A DNA stretch of 64,000 nt from Lactobacillus amylovorus DSM 20531 (GTDB taxonomy: Bacteria; Bacillota; Bacilli; Lactobacillales; Lactobacillaceae): assembly GCF_002706375.1 (NCBI RefSeq), contig NZ_CP017706.1, positions 1,922,001 through 1,986,000 of the forward strand. The letters run 5' to 3'. Shown piece after piece: positions 46,685 through 57,264 of the stretch (positions within the stretch are counted from its first letter, which is position 1; every line of letters starts with the position of its first letter). The notes beneath the pieces were generated by a model. The model was not told the DNA's origin. It worked only from the letters and a program-made list of their open reading frames with translations, and did no database searches. Position numbers and translations under genes: made by a program.

Positions 46685-46945
46685 TTAAGAATGTTTGTGG
46701 TTAAGTTTACTTAAAAATAGAGAAACAATTAATACTAAGATAACTGCTCCTACAATAGATGGAATAATCGCCATTCCAGCTACTTGTGGTCCCCAATTGC
46801 CAAGTAATAATTCGCCAAGTGATGAACCGATCAGACCAGCTAAAATATTAGCAATCCATCCCATTGATTTGCCCTTACCGGTAATAGCACCAGCAATTAA
46901 ACCAATCACACCACCAACAATTAATGCCCATAGCCAATGTAACAT
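46685..46945 (-). CDS. GlsB/YeaQ/YmgE family stress-response membrane protein
   Basis: An 86-residue protein with three hydrophobic helices, Gly-rich (GGVIGLIAGAITGKGKSMGW, LAGLIGSSLGELLLGNWG), of the transglycosylase-associated family. Members are induced by envelope and general stress; the biochemical role is unknown. It lies 11 nt downstream of the CsbD gene and shares its promoter. Confidence 0.85.
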   Translation of the reverse strand: MLHWLWALIVGGVIGLIAGAITGKGKSMGWIANILAGLIGSSLGELLLGNWGPQVAGMAIIPSIVGAVILVLIVSLFLSKLNHKHS

Positions 46946-46956
46946 TTTAGGTCACC

Positions 46957-47133
46957 TCAGTCCTTTTCTTGTATGTCTTTTTTAACTTTAGCGGCTTTGT
47001 CCTTAAGCTTGCCTTTAGCTTGTTGGGCTTTGCCTTCGGCTTCACGAAGTTTGTTGTCAGTAATTTTACCTTCAACTTCTTTGGCCTTGCCGATAATCTT
47101 GTCTTTTAGGCCACTTTTTGCTTTAGTCATCAT
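46957..47133 (-). CDS. CsbD family stress protein
   Basis: A 58-residue Lys-rich protein read MMTKAKSGLKDKIIGKAKEV at the N-terminus and containing GKAQQAKGKLKDKAAKVKKD, the CsbD pattern of repeated GK(A) helices. CsbD proteins are stress-induced and of unknown mechanism. Two consecutive ATGs (47133 and 47130) both have AAAGGA upstream; the second gives 57 residues. A consensus promoter with an overlapping palindrome lies at 47173-47201. It is cotranscribed with the GlsB-family gene. Confidence 0.85.
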   Translation of the reverse strand: MMTKAKSGLKDKIIGKAKEVEGKITDNKLREAEGKAQQAKGKLKDKAAKVKKDIQEKD

Positions 47134-47172
47134 ATAAGTCCTTTCTATACAATTAATTTAATTGACAAGTAT

Positions 47173-47201
47173 ATTATATCTTTTTAGTGACACTGTGTCA
47201 A
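47173..47201 (-). promoter_or_regulatory. Consensus promoter of the CsbD-GlsB unit with overlapping palindrome
   Basis: On the minus strand TTGACA, 17-nt spacer, TATAAT, a perfect consensus match. The -35 hexamer is part of the 13-bp palindrome TGACACTGTGTCA (47188-47200), a likely operator. Confidence 0.75.
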
Positions 47202-47295
47202 AGCATTGAAGATGACTTAAGAAATAGTTTATAAACCAGCACTTTTAATTGCACAATAAGTAACTAGCTATAACTGAGCCTTTTTACCAAAATAA

Positions 47296-47323
47296 AAAGA
47301 GTTAGATTTTACTCTAACTCTTT
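47296..47323 (-). terminator. Terminator of the first 6-phospho-beta-glucosidase gene
   Basis: AAAGAGTTAGA pairs with TCTAACTCTTT; on the minus strand a T-run follows. Confidence 0.75.
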
Positions 47324-47342
47324 GTGTATTCGTGATGGACTT

Positions 47343-48845
<1,503 letters not shown>

Positions 48846-48876
48846 TTACATACTTACTTTTTAAAATCAAGTGGTT

Positions 48877-49584
48877 TTAATCTCCATTGACGGTCAAGGC
48901 CCCACGGTCGTAACGATTACGCGTCTCTGATAATTCAAATGGGCGACCATCATCTAGGAATGCTTTTTGATGAATGCAGAGAACAGGATCATCACGCAGG
49001 CAATCTAAATATTTCATATCGTAGGCATCAGATTTTTCGGCAGTGATAACTCGATTATCCTTACCAATCTTCAAGCCAAGATCATTCTGAATATATGAAT
49101 AGACTGATTTATGCAAGATATCAAGTGTAATGCCAGGGATCCGTTTAACTGGCATTACAGTATATTCAAGTTTGGCAGGTTTTCCATTTAAAACACGTTG
49201 GCGAATAATATCATAGACATCATCGTTTTTGCCTAAGTTTAAAGCTTTGCATTCATCGGCACTAGGTTTTCTAATATTAAAGGCAATGACATGACTCACA
49301 AGATGGAATGCAGCACTATTAACGTGTCTAGTAAAACCATTGTGTTCATTAACACCAGAATTTAGGAAAATATCAGGAATTGATTTTGTTGTAATAAATG
49401 TACCATGACCTTTAACGGTCTTAATTAATTTTTTATCTTGCAAAATCTTAAGCGCATGAACAATCGTCACTCGACTGGTGTTGTATTTCTGAGCAAGGTC
49501 AAATTGTTCAGGCAATCTTTTGGTGTATTTTTTCTCAATAATATCTTTTTCTATATCATTAGCGATTTCTTGATAGCGGCTCAA
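48877..49584 (-). CDS. GntR-family regulator with UTRA domain (first)
   Basis: A 235-residue regulator: winged-helix GntR domain at about 1-70 (LAQKYNTSRVTIVHALKILQ) and a UTRA effector-binding domain (about 85-230, with SVYSYIQNDLGLKIGKDNR). UTRA proteins of this subgroup sense phosphorylated sugars. It lies upstream of a phospho-beta-glucosidase and divergent from the EIIB-EIIA genes, so it probably represses both until a beta-glucoside phosphate appears. Confidence 0.9.
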   Translation of the reverse strand: MSRYQEIANDIEKDIIEKKYTKRLPEQFDLAQKYNTSRVTIVHALKILQDKKLIKTVKGHGTFITTKSIPDIFLNSGVNEHNGFTRHVNSAAFHLVSHVIAFNIRKPSADECKALNLGKNDDVYDIIRQRVLNGKPAKLEYTVMPVKRIPGITLDILHKSVYSYIQNDLGLKIGKDNRVITAEKSDAYDMKYLDCLRDDPVLCIHQKAFLDDGRPFELSETRNRYDRGALTVNGD

Positions 49585-49652
49585 AATTGTACCTCCTTTC
49601 TATTGTAAAGAAATATATTACATGTATATTATAACAGTTTTTTTTGTTAATA

Positions 49653-49666
49653 TGAAAGCGGTTACT
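49653..49666. promoter_or_regulatory. cre box between GntR and EIIB genes
   Basis: TGAAAGCGGTTACT, near-consensus CcpA site. Confidence 0.65.
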
Positions 49667-49782
49667 AAAAAGTGCCAAAAAATTTGTAAGTAATTTCATA
49701 AGTAAAGTGATATGCTTTACATATGTCATATATGTATTTGAAAAAGCTTACAAATGATGCATAATATTATTTGGCAAGAAAC

Positions 49783-49798
49783 AAAAGTATATATTTAT
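49783..49798 (-). promoter_or_regulatory. Beta-glucoside operator-like motif, site 1
   Basis: On the minus strand ATAAATATATACTTTT; the 14-bp core AAATATATACTTTT recurs exactly at 58738 and 59715, and with changes at 51390 and 55742. Confidence 0.55.
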
Positions 49799-49854
49799 GC
49801 TTGAAGTTGATTATATAAGCGTTAAAAAATATTTAGCGTATGTATAATTTTTTA

Positions 49855-49883
49855 TTTACAAAGCAATGAAAGCGTTTTATAAT
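49855..49883 (+). promoter_or_regulatory. Promoter of the EIIB-EIIA genes with cre in the spacer
   Basis: TTTACA (49855-49860), 17-nt spacer, TATAAT (49878-49883). The cre-like TGAAAGCGTTTTAT at 49867-49880 lies between and over the -10, so CcpA would block polymerase directly. Confidence 0.75.
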
Positions 49884-49949
49884 AATTGGCGTAGATCAAT
49901 ATAAAACTAATTAAACTATAAAACGTAATAATTAGGAGGAAATATTATT

Positions 49950-50285
49950 ATGGCTGAACAAACTATCATGTTAAACTGTGCTGCTGGTATGAGTACATCA
50001 CTTTTAGTAACTAAGATGCAAGCTGCTGCTAAAGAAGAAGGCATTGACGCAGAAATCTTTGCATGTCCTGCTTCAGAAGCTGACGAAAAGATGGAACAAC
50101 AACAAATTGACTGTGTTCTTCTTGGACCTCAAGTAAGTTACATGAAGGCTGACTTTGAAAACAAAGTTAAAGGCAAGGGTAAAGACGGCAAGGACATTCC
50201 TTTGGACGTTATTAACATGCAAGACTACGGCATGATGAACGGTAAGAACGTTTTGGCTCAAGCTGAAAAATTAATTAAGGGCTAA
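49950..50285 (+). CDS. PTS lactose/cellobiose-family IIB component
   Basis: Cytoplasmic phosphocarrier that passes phosphate from EIIA to the incoming beta-glucoside. The active-site Cys 10 is in LNCAAGMSTSLLV and 111 residues is normal. Strong AGGAGG precedes the ATG. EIIA follows 35 nt later; EIIC is 1.2 kb downstream behind its own promoter. Confidence 0.93.
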   Translation: MAEQTIMLNCAAGMSTSLLVTKMQAAAKEEGIDAEIFACPASEADEKMEQQQIDCVLLGPQVSYMKADFENKVKGKGKDGKDIPLDVINMQDYGMMNGKNVLAQAEKLIKG

Positions 50286-50320
50286 TTTTAATTAACCAAT
50301 AAAAAGGAGAGACTGATTAT

Positions 50321-50689
50321 ATGGCAGAAGAAAAACAAACTCCAGAGCAAAAAGAACAAGAAACTTTGATGGCTGCTATGGGCCTTATTGCTAACGGGGG
50401 AAACGCAAAAAGCTTAGCATTCGAAGCAATTCGTCTTGCAAAGAAGGGCGATATTGACGGAGCACGCGAGAAACTTAAGGAAAGTGACAAGTCACTTCTT
50501 GAAGCACATAACTCACAAACTAATATGCTTACTAAAGAAGCTCAAGGTGACCACATGCACGTTACTTTGCTTGTAGTTCACTCACAAGACCACTTAATGA
50601 ACGCAATCACCTTTAGAGATTTGGCTGGAGAAATGGTTGATCTTTATGAAAAGCTATATAAGTCTGGTTCTCTTAAAAAAGAAGATTAG
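50321..50689 (+). CDS. PTS lactose/cellobiose-family IIA component
   Basis: Trimeric phosphocarrier of the lactose/cellobiose PTS. The phosphorylated His is in LLVVHSQDHLMNA (about residue 87). The N-terminus has an extra charged stretch (about 1-13) before the helical core. 122 residues. Cotranscribed with EIIB and ended by a terminator. Confidence 0.93.
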   Translation: MAEEKQTPEQKEQETLMAAMGLIANGGNAKSLAFEAIRLAKKGDIDGAREKLKESDKSLLEAHNSQTNMLTKEAQGDHMHVTLLVVHSQDHLMNAITFRDLAGEMVDLYEKLYKSGSLKKED

Positions 50690-50699
50690 TAATCGCTGA

Positions 50700-50736
50700 G
50701 AAAATAACCTCTGCTTTTTAGCAGAGGCTATTTTTT
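50700..50736 (+). terminator. Terminator after the EIIA gene
   Basis: CCTCTGC pairs with GCAGAGG, with AAAATA/TATTTT extending the stem and T residues following. Confidence 0.85.
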
Positions 50737-50787
50737 ATACCAAAGAATGTTAGACTAAAAATATCGGAAAATTGATTGGAGAGAAAA

Positions 50788-51322
50788 ATGAATAAAGAAG
50801 AAGTCGAAAAGACAAAAATTGAAGTGGCTCGTAAAAAACATCAAGATAGTATCAAGTACATGTATTTCAGTCGCTATTTAATGATTAGGTATGTAGTGAC
50901 TATCTTTTTCTTTACTAACTTGATGTGGCTGATTATCAGTGCTTCATATGGTAGCGTAGTGGGCATGATTTTAACTCTAGCAATGGGAATTTATTCAGCG
51001 GTTGCTAGTTTTGAACAATTATCTAAGATGCATAATCGTAAAAGAGATATTCCGATTACTAGGATTTATCTCTATGTGCAGATGGCATTCAATGTTGTTT
51101 TAGCTGTTTTAATATTTACACCTGTTTGCAAAACAATTTTTCCATTTGCAATTAATAATTTTTCCATTTGCAATTAATAATGATGTGCAATACTTCTTAT
51201 TAGCATTATTACTAGTTGGAATTTTATTGGTTGCTTTATGTGAATACCGCATTCGTCAAATTATAAAAAATAAAGATCGCTATTATCGTGTAATTGAGAC
51301 CTTTAAAAAGCATCAGCAATAG
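50788..51322 (+). pseudogene. Membrane protein frameshifted by a 22-bp tandem duplication
   Basis: Starts at ATG 50788 behind GGAGAG and encodes MNKEEVEKTKIEVARKK then three hydrophobic helices. At 51137-51158 a 22-bp unit is exactly repeated at 51159-51180; the extra copy adds one base modulo three and ends the frame at 51177. Removing one copy restores an open frame through a further helix (FLLALLLVGILLVALCEYRI) to TAG at 51320-51322, about 170 residues in total. The family is not recognised; it lies inside the PTS locus between EIIA and EIIC. Confidence 0.82.
51137..51180 (+). repeat. Exact 22-bp tandem duplication
   Basis: Unit 1 is 51137-51158 and unit 2 is 51159-51180, each beginning TTTTTCCATTTGC. 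The repeat frameshifts the surrounding gene. Confidence 0.95.
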
Positions 51323-51389
51323 CTTATACGAAAAAATTTATGAAATATCATAAGTTTTTTTATAATGATCTAAACTGCGTCAGAACGGC

Positions 51390-51405
51390 AAAAGTCTATA
51401 TTTAA
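51390..51405 (-). promoter_or_regulatory. Beta-glucoside operator-like motif, variant site
   Basis: AAAAGTCTATATTTAA on the plus strand; its complement resembles AAATATATACTTTT. A second half-like copy, AAAAGTATACCG, lies at 51412-51423. Confidence 0.4.
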
Positions 51406-51432
51406 TGACCAAAAAGTATACCGTATGTGAAC

Positions 51433-51469
51433 AAAAAGCGTTTACATATGAAATCGCTTTCGATATAAT
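51433..51469 (+). promoter_or_regulatory. EIIC promoter with two cre boxes
   Basis: TTTACA (51441-51446), 17-nt spacer, TATAAT (51464-51469). cre-like sites AAAAAGCGTTTACA (51433-51446) and TGAAATCGCTTTCG (51449-51462) cover the -35 and the spacer, predicting strong catabolite repression. Confidence 0.75.
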
Positions 51470-51519
51470 GAACTTGTTCAGATTTAATGAGTGTTTCAGA
51501 ATATTGGAGGGAAAGAAAT

Positions 51520-52872
51520 ATGGCTGATTCAAACTCTGCATCTTTCAAAGATAGAATGGCTGCGGCTGCTGGTAAGTTCGCAGGCTCTCGCTTTGTTAGA
51601 GCTATCATGGACGCTGGTTATAGCGTTATTTCATTTTCAATTATCGGGGCAATCTTCTTAATTTTGACTATTTTGCCTCAAGCATTTCCAATTCCCGGGT
51701 TTGCTGCATTTTATGCTAATACCTTGGGTCGTTTTACTAACTTGTTCCAAGTTGTTTACAACTCAACTATGGGTATTTTAGCTTTGGTATTTGCCGGTAC
51801 TTTTGCATATTCATACACGAATATCTACCGTCAAGAAGAAAAGCTGGACTTAGTTCCAATGAACGCTTTATTGATGTTCTTAATGGCTTTCTTCATCACT
51901 GTACCAGAGCTTGTTTGGAAGAATGGTTCAATTCAATTCGTAACTATTCTTACCAAGGCTAAGATGGTTGCTGGTGGTTACGAAGCTTCAACTGGTGGTA
52001 TCACTAGAATTGCTTCTGTAGGTATCTTCACCGGTTTGGTAGTTGCTTGGTTAACGGTTCAAATTTACCGTTACACTGTAAAGCACAACTGGAGAATTAA
52101 GATGCCAGCATCTGTTCCAGCTGGTGTTTCAAACTCATTCAGTGCTTTGATTCCAGGCTTCTGTGTTGCTGTAGTAGTTGCTGTTATTGAATTGATTTTG
52201 GTAACTATGGGAACTGATATCTTCCAAGTTCTTTACATTCCATTCTCATTCATTAGTAACATTGCTGATACTTGGTGGGGCTTCCTCATCATTATCTTCT
52301 TGATCCACTTCTTATGGTGGTTCGGTATCCACGGTGCCACAATTATGAGTTCATTCTATACTCCAATTGTTTTGGCTAACATGGCTGCTAACGTAAAGGG
52401 TGCAACTCACTTCTTTGCTGGTGACCCAATGAACGCATTCGTAATTATCGGTGGTTCAGGTGCTACCTTAGGTATGGCTATTTGGTTAGCCTTTGGTTCA
52501 CGTTCAGCTCAATTGAAGGAAATTGGTAAGGTTGAATTAGTTCCAGCTATCTTCAATATTAACGAACCTATCTTGTTCGGTTTACCAATTGTTTATAACA
52601 TTAACTTGTTAGTTCCATTCATCTGTGCTCCACTTGCTTCAGGTATTGTTGGTTACCTCGCTGTAACTTCACACCTTGTTCCTAAGATCATTGTGCAACA
52701 ACCATGGCCAACTCCAGTTGGTTTAAGTGGTTTCATTGCTACTGCTAGCTGGCAAGGCGCAGTTCTTTCAATCGTTTGTGCCATCGTCGCATTCTTAGTA
52801 TGGTTCCCATTCATTAAGCACTACGACAATGTTCTTCTTAAGCAAGAAAAAGCAGACGCTGCTAAGAACTAA
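51520..52872 (+). CDS. PTS cellobiose-type IIC permease (first)
   Basis: Membrane channel of the lactose/cellobiose PTS, about ten helices in 450 residues. The conserved LVPAIFNINEPILFGLPIVYN is split around the substrate-binding Glu-Pro loop; FLWWFGIHGATIMSSFY is also family-typical. The ATG at 51520 follows GGAGGG; an earlier in-frame start is in the leader. It probably works with the EIIB/EIIA pair upstream. Confidence 0.93.
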   Translation: MADSNSASFKDRMAAAAGKFAGSRFVRAIMDAGYSVISFSIIGAIFLILTILPQAFPIPGFAAFYANTLGRFTNLFQVVYNSTMGILALVFAGTFAYSYTNIYRQEEKLDLVPMNALLMFLMAFFITVPELVWKNGSIQFVTILTKAKMVAGGYEASTGGITRIASVGIFTGLVVAWLTVQIYRYTVKHNWRIKMPASVPAGVSNSFSALIPGFCVAVVVAVIELILVTMGTDIFQVLYIPFSFISNIADTWWGFLIIIFLIHFLWWFGIHGATIMSSFYTPIVLANMAANVKGATHFFAGDPMNAFVIIGGSGATLGMAIWLAFGSRSAQLKEIGKVELVPAIFNINEPILFGLPIVYNINLLVPFICAPLASGIVGYLAVTSHLVPKIIVQQPWPTPVGLSGFIATASWQGAVLSIVCAIVAFLVWFPFIKHYDNVLLKQEKADAAKN

Positions 52873-52909
52873 GAGAGAAAATATTATTAATTATTAAACT
52901 TTGAACTAG

Positions 52910-52946
52910 AAAAAGCCGTAACTCAATTCGAGTTGTGGCTTTTTTG
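52910..52946 (+). terminator. EIIC terminator
   Basis: AAAAGCC...AACTC pairs with GAGTT...GGCTTTTTT. Confidence 0.8.
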
Positions 52947-52963
52947 ATGCTGAGAGGACGATT

Positions 52964-53374
52964 CTAAGCAGCCATATTGGCATAAACGTTGTCAGCCATT
53001 CGTTTTAATTCCTTGTTGGCGCCCATTTTAAGTTGCCAATTGTAAAACATGGTTTGCAGTTTGCCATGTTTCTCACGTTCGAAGTGAAGCATTTCCTCGC
53101 TGAAGGTGATCTTAACGCCTTGATCGTTGTCTTCAGTTACATACTTGATAATGATATCGAAGCGGTCAGAAACGAAGTGAGCGGCATATACCTTGCCTCT
53201 CTCGTATTCTGTGATCTTTACCTTAGCTCCTGATTGTTCATACTCAGTACCAGATTGCAAGGTAACAGGCATATTGTTGTTGCGAGCTTGCTTAATGCTG
53301 GTGATCAATTGATGATCAAGGTAATCAAAGAAATCCATAGCCTTAAAACTGTATTGTTTAGAAATAGTAATCAA
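52964..53374 (-). CDS. DUF3284 domain protein
   Basis: A 136-residue protein of the DUF3284 family, small soluble proteins often found in PTS beta-glucoside loci of lactobacilli, with no proven function. The sequence SGAKVKITEYERGKVYAAHF and ITFSEEMLHFEREK suggests a START/SRPBCC-like alpha+beta fold. It starts MITISKQYSFKAMDFFDYLD. It is convergent with the EIIC gene and 96 nt from the next phospho-beta-glucosidase gene end. Confidence 0.8.
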   Translation of the reverse strand: MITISKQYSFKAMDFFDYLDHQLITSIKQARNNNMPVTLQSGTEYEQSGAKVKITEYERGKVYAAHFVSDRFDIIIKYVTEDNDQGVKITFSEEMLHFEREKHGKLQTMFYNWQLKMGANKELKRMADNVYANMAA

Positions 53375-53424
53375 TAAACTTTCCTTCTCTCTATGTCACT
53401 CATAATTTAATAATATCTTTTTAC

Positions 53425-53459
53425 AAAAATAGAGTCTAGCTTTTTTCGCCAGACTCTAC
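53425..53459 (-). terminator. Terminator in the DUF3284/phospho-beta-glucosidase gap
   Basis: AGAGTCT pairs with AGACTCT; on the minus strand it is followed by T residues, ending the downstream phospho-beta-glucosidase transcript. Confidence 0.72.
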
Positions 53460-53470
53460 TGCTTTTATGG

Positions 53471-54961
<1,491 letters not shown>

Positions 54962-55684
54962 CTAAAATCTATTGTTGTCTAATAAAACGTAGTCACGTGT
55001 ATCATAACGATTACGGTTGACTGAATATTCAATTGGTTGACCGTTAGTGAGCCAAATGATCTGTTCCAATTCCAGCATTGGATCATCATCTTTGGCACCC
55101 AAATATTTCTTATCATATTCGCTAGGCTTAGCTGCGCGGATTTTACGATAAGCGTGACCAAATTTTAATTTTAATTTCTTATGAATGTAGTCATAGATTG
55201 ATGCATGTAAAATCTTTTCGTCTAAGTCAGGGACTAATTTAATTGGCATATAAGTATGCTCAATGATATATGGTTTATCATCATAAAGTCTTAAACGAAC
55301 GATATTATAGATAGGCTCATTCTTTTTAAGCTCGAGATTCTTTTGCATTTGCTCGTCTGGGAATTCTACAGAGAAGTGTAAGACCTGACTTTTAATATTC
55401 TTTTTCCCTAATAAGTTTCTTAAGCCTGTAAATGCATTGGCAGGAGAGTCTAGAGCTGATTTAATTGGAATGTCTCCAGAAACGAAAGTTCCCAGTCCTG
55501 ATTGCTTATAAACTAGACCTTGTCTCTCTAAGCCATCAAAAGCTTTCTTAACAGTTAGTCTGCTGACGTTAAATTCTTCGGCAAAGGCCTCTTGATCGGG
55601 AAGGGGCTCTTGCCTACTATAAACGTCGTTTTCAATTCTTTTCTTTAATTCGTCTGCGACCTCTAAATATTTTGCCTTTGCCAT
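54962..55684 (-). CDS. GntR-family regulator with UTRA domain (second)
   Basis: 240 residues: winged-helix domain (FAEEFNVSRLTVKKAFDGLE, about 30-65) and UTRA domain ending YSVNRNRYDTRDYVLLDNN. It is the first gene of the unit with the second phospho-beta-glucosidase. A variant of the AAATATATACTTTT motif lies at 55742-55757 just upstream, so this protein is a candidate for binding that motif and controlling the whole island. Confidence 0.88.
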   Translation of the reverse strand: MAKAKYLEVADELKKRIENDVYSRQEPLPDQEAFAEEFNVSRLTVKKAFDGLERQGLVYKQSGLGTFVSGDIPIKSALDSPANAFTGLRNLLGKKNIKSQVLHFSVEFPDEQMQKNLELKKNEPIYNIVRLRLYDDKPYIIEHTYMPIKLVPDLDEKILHASIYDYIHKKLKLKFGHAYRKIRAAKPSEYDKKYLGAKDDDPMLELEQIIWLTNGQPIEYSVNRNRYDTRDYVLLDNNRF

Positions 55685-55741
55685 ATTTTATCATCTGATT
55701 TCTAATTAATAATTTAGACTTATACACCTATTTTACAGCAA

Positions 55742-55757
55742 AAATCTATACTTTACT
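55742..55757 (+). promoter_or_regulatory. Operator-like motif upstream of the second GntR gene
   Basis: AAATCTATACTTTACT, differing by three bases from AAATATATACTTTTAT at 58738 and 59715. Confidence 0.45.
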
Positions 55758-55812
55758 AAAAAAGAGATATCATTTAACTATTTCTTTATAGTTCAACAAC
55801 ATCTCTTTTTTT
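55758..55812 (-). terminator. Terminator after the second EIIC gene
   Basis: AAAAAGAGAT and ATCTCTTTTT form the base of a long hairpin with AACTAT/ATAGTT inside; it works on both strands. Confidence 0.75.
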
Positions 55813-55842
55813 TCAATTATTTAAGCCAAATTTTGATCTAGA

Positions 55843-57264
55843 TTATTTTGCTTCTTTAGCTTCTTTTTGTTCTCTAGCAAGCAATACCTTATCGTACTTC
55901 TTAGCAAATGGCCAGTAAATAGCTGTTGAAATAAGTAGAGTACAGAATTGCCAGATGGCCATCTTCCAACCACCGATTAAGAATCCGGAAATTACGGCTG
56001 GAGTAGTCCAAGGTGCGGCAACACCGTTAAGTGGTGGAACAATACCAGTTTTAATTACTAAGTAAGTTGAAGCAGCAACTACTAATGGAGTCAAGAAGAA
56101 TGGAACAGCAAGCATTGGGTTCATAACAATTGGCAAACCGAAGAGGAATGGTTCGTTAATGTTAAAGATACCAGGTACTAATTCCAATTTACCGATTGAT
56201 TTCAATTGAACAGATTTAGCAGCAACTAAAGTGAAGACAATCAAACCAATAGTAATACCTGAACCAGTTAAGTTAATGAAGTTGTTGTAGAATTCGTTAG
56301 TAACAACGTGTGCACCATTTGCAAGTGAAAGTTTACCTGCAGCGAACAATCTTGCGTTATCAGCAGTGTTGGCTTGAAGCATTGGGGCAACAAGTGAACC
56401 CATAATCAAACCACCGTGGACACCGAAGAACCAGAAGAATGGAACAAGGAAACCGATAGCAAGAGCACCACCGAATGAGTCTGAAATACCTTGAAGAGGA
56501 ATTTGCAAAGTGTTGTAGATCCAGTTTAAGAAGTCAGTGTGTGCGAATGCGTTGAAGGCACCGTAGATTAACATTGAACCAGTAAGAATGATGCCTGAAG
56601 GAATCATAGCAGTAAATTGGTTAGATACTGCAGGTGGAACTTGCTTAGGCATCTTAATAGTCCAACCAGCCTTCATGATTGCTGTGTAAATCCAACCAAC
56701 AAGTAAACCAACGATAATAGCAGCGATCATACCGTCACCACCGAGCCACTTAGTGTTGATAACACCAGTAACAGGTGATTCAAGGAATGCTTGTAATGCG
56801 TGTGGTAACTTGTCGATGTTTTCAGTAACAACCTTACCGCTCATTTGACCATTGTTAATACCAGCGGTCAAAGCAGCCTTTAATGGGTTGTCGATTGATA
56901 AGTTTTGAAGCATTAAGAATGCAGCAGCAGAAGTAAGACCTGGTGCTAAAGGTTCGAAGTTTTCGTTTTTAACGTAAACATAAGCGATACCGATAGCAGC
57001 CCAAAGACCCATCATTTGGAAAGTAGTGTTGTTTGCTTGGGCAAAGACAGCACCCCAACCAGAAGCATTAATTGCATTTGATACAGCTGGAATAGGAATA
57101 TTTCCTAAAATTAAGAAAATAGAACCAATAATAATGAATGGCAATGAGTAAACCATACCATTTTGCAAAGCCGTAATAGCTTTGGTGTTAACGAATTTCA
57201 TTACTGGAGGCATTATTTTGCTGTTAACGAAATTGCCGAAACCAGATTGCTTTTTATCAGCCAT
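55843..57264 (-). CDS. PTS cellobiose-type IIC permease (second)
   Basis: 473-residue IIC membrane protein with about ten helices. It has the LVPGIFNINEPFLFGLPIVM substrate-binding region and FFWFFGVHGGLIMG. Relative to the first copy it has an inserted loop at about 110-165 (DNPLKAALTAGINNG and onward). Its start overlaps the stop of the third phospho-beta-glucosidase by one base, so the two are one operon. No IIA or IIB gene is attached, so it must borrow the pair at 49950-50689 or one elsewhere. Confidence 0.92.
   Translation of the reverse strand: MADKKQSGFGNFVNSKIMPPVMKFVNTKAITALQNGMVYSLPFIIIGSIFLILGNIPIPAVSNAINASGWGAVFAQANNTTFQMMGLWAAIGIAYVYVKNENFEPLAPGLTSAAAFLMLQNLSIDNPLKAALTAGINNGQMSGKVVTENIDKLPHALQAFLESPVTGVINTKWLGGDGMIAAIIVGLLVGWIYTAIMKAGWTIKMPKQVPPAVSNQFTAMIPSGIILTGSMLIYGAFNAFAHTDFLNWIYNTLQIPLQGISDSFGGALAIGFLVPFFWFFGVHGGLIMGSLVAPMLQANTADNARLFAAGKLSLANGAHVVTNEFYNNFINLTGSGITIGLIVFTLVAAKSVQLKSIGKLELVPGIFNINEPFLFGLPIVMNPMLAVPFFLTPLVVAASTYLVIKTGIVPPLNGVAAPWTTPAVISGFLIGGWKMAIWQFCTLLISTAIYWPFAKKYDKVLLAREQKEAKEAK

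Larger units (their letters stand above)
49585..49949. other. Divergent regulatory region, GntR/EIIB (365 nt)
   Basis: No gene is visible. It holds two cre boxes (49653-49666 and 49867-49880), the operator-like motif at 49783-49798, the EIIB promoter at 49855-49883, and dyads near 49619-49628 (TACATGTATA) and 49716-49735 (ACATATGTCATATATGT) that could bind the divergent GntR protein. Confidence 0.6.
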
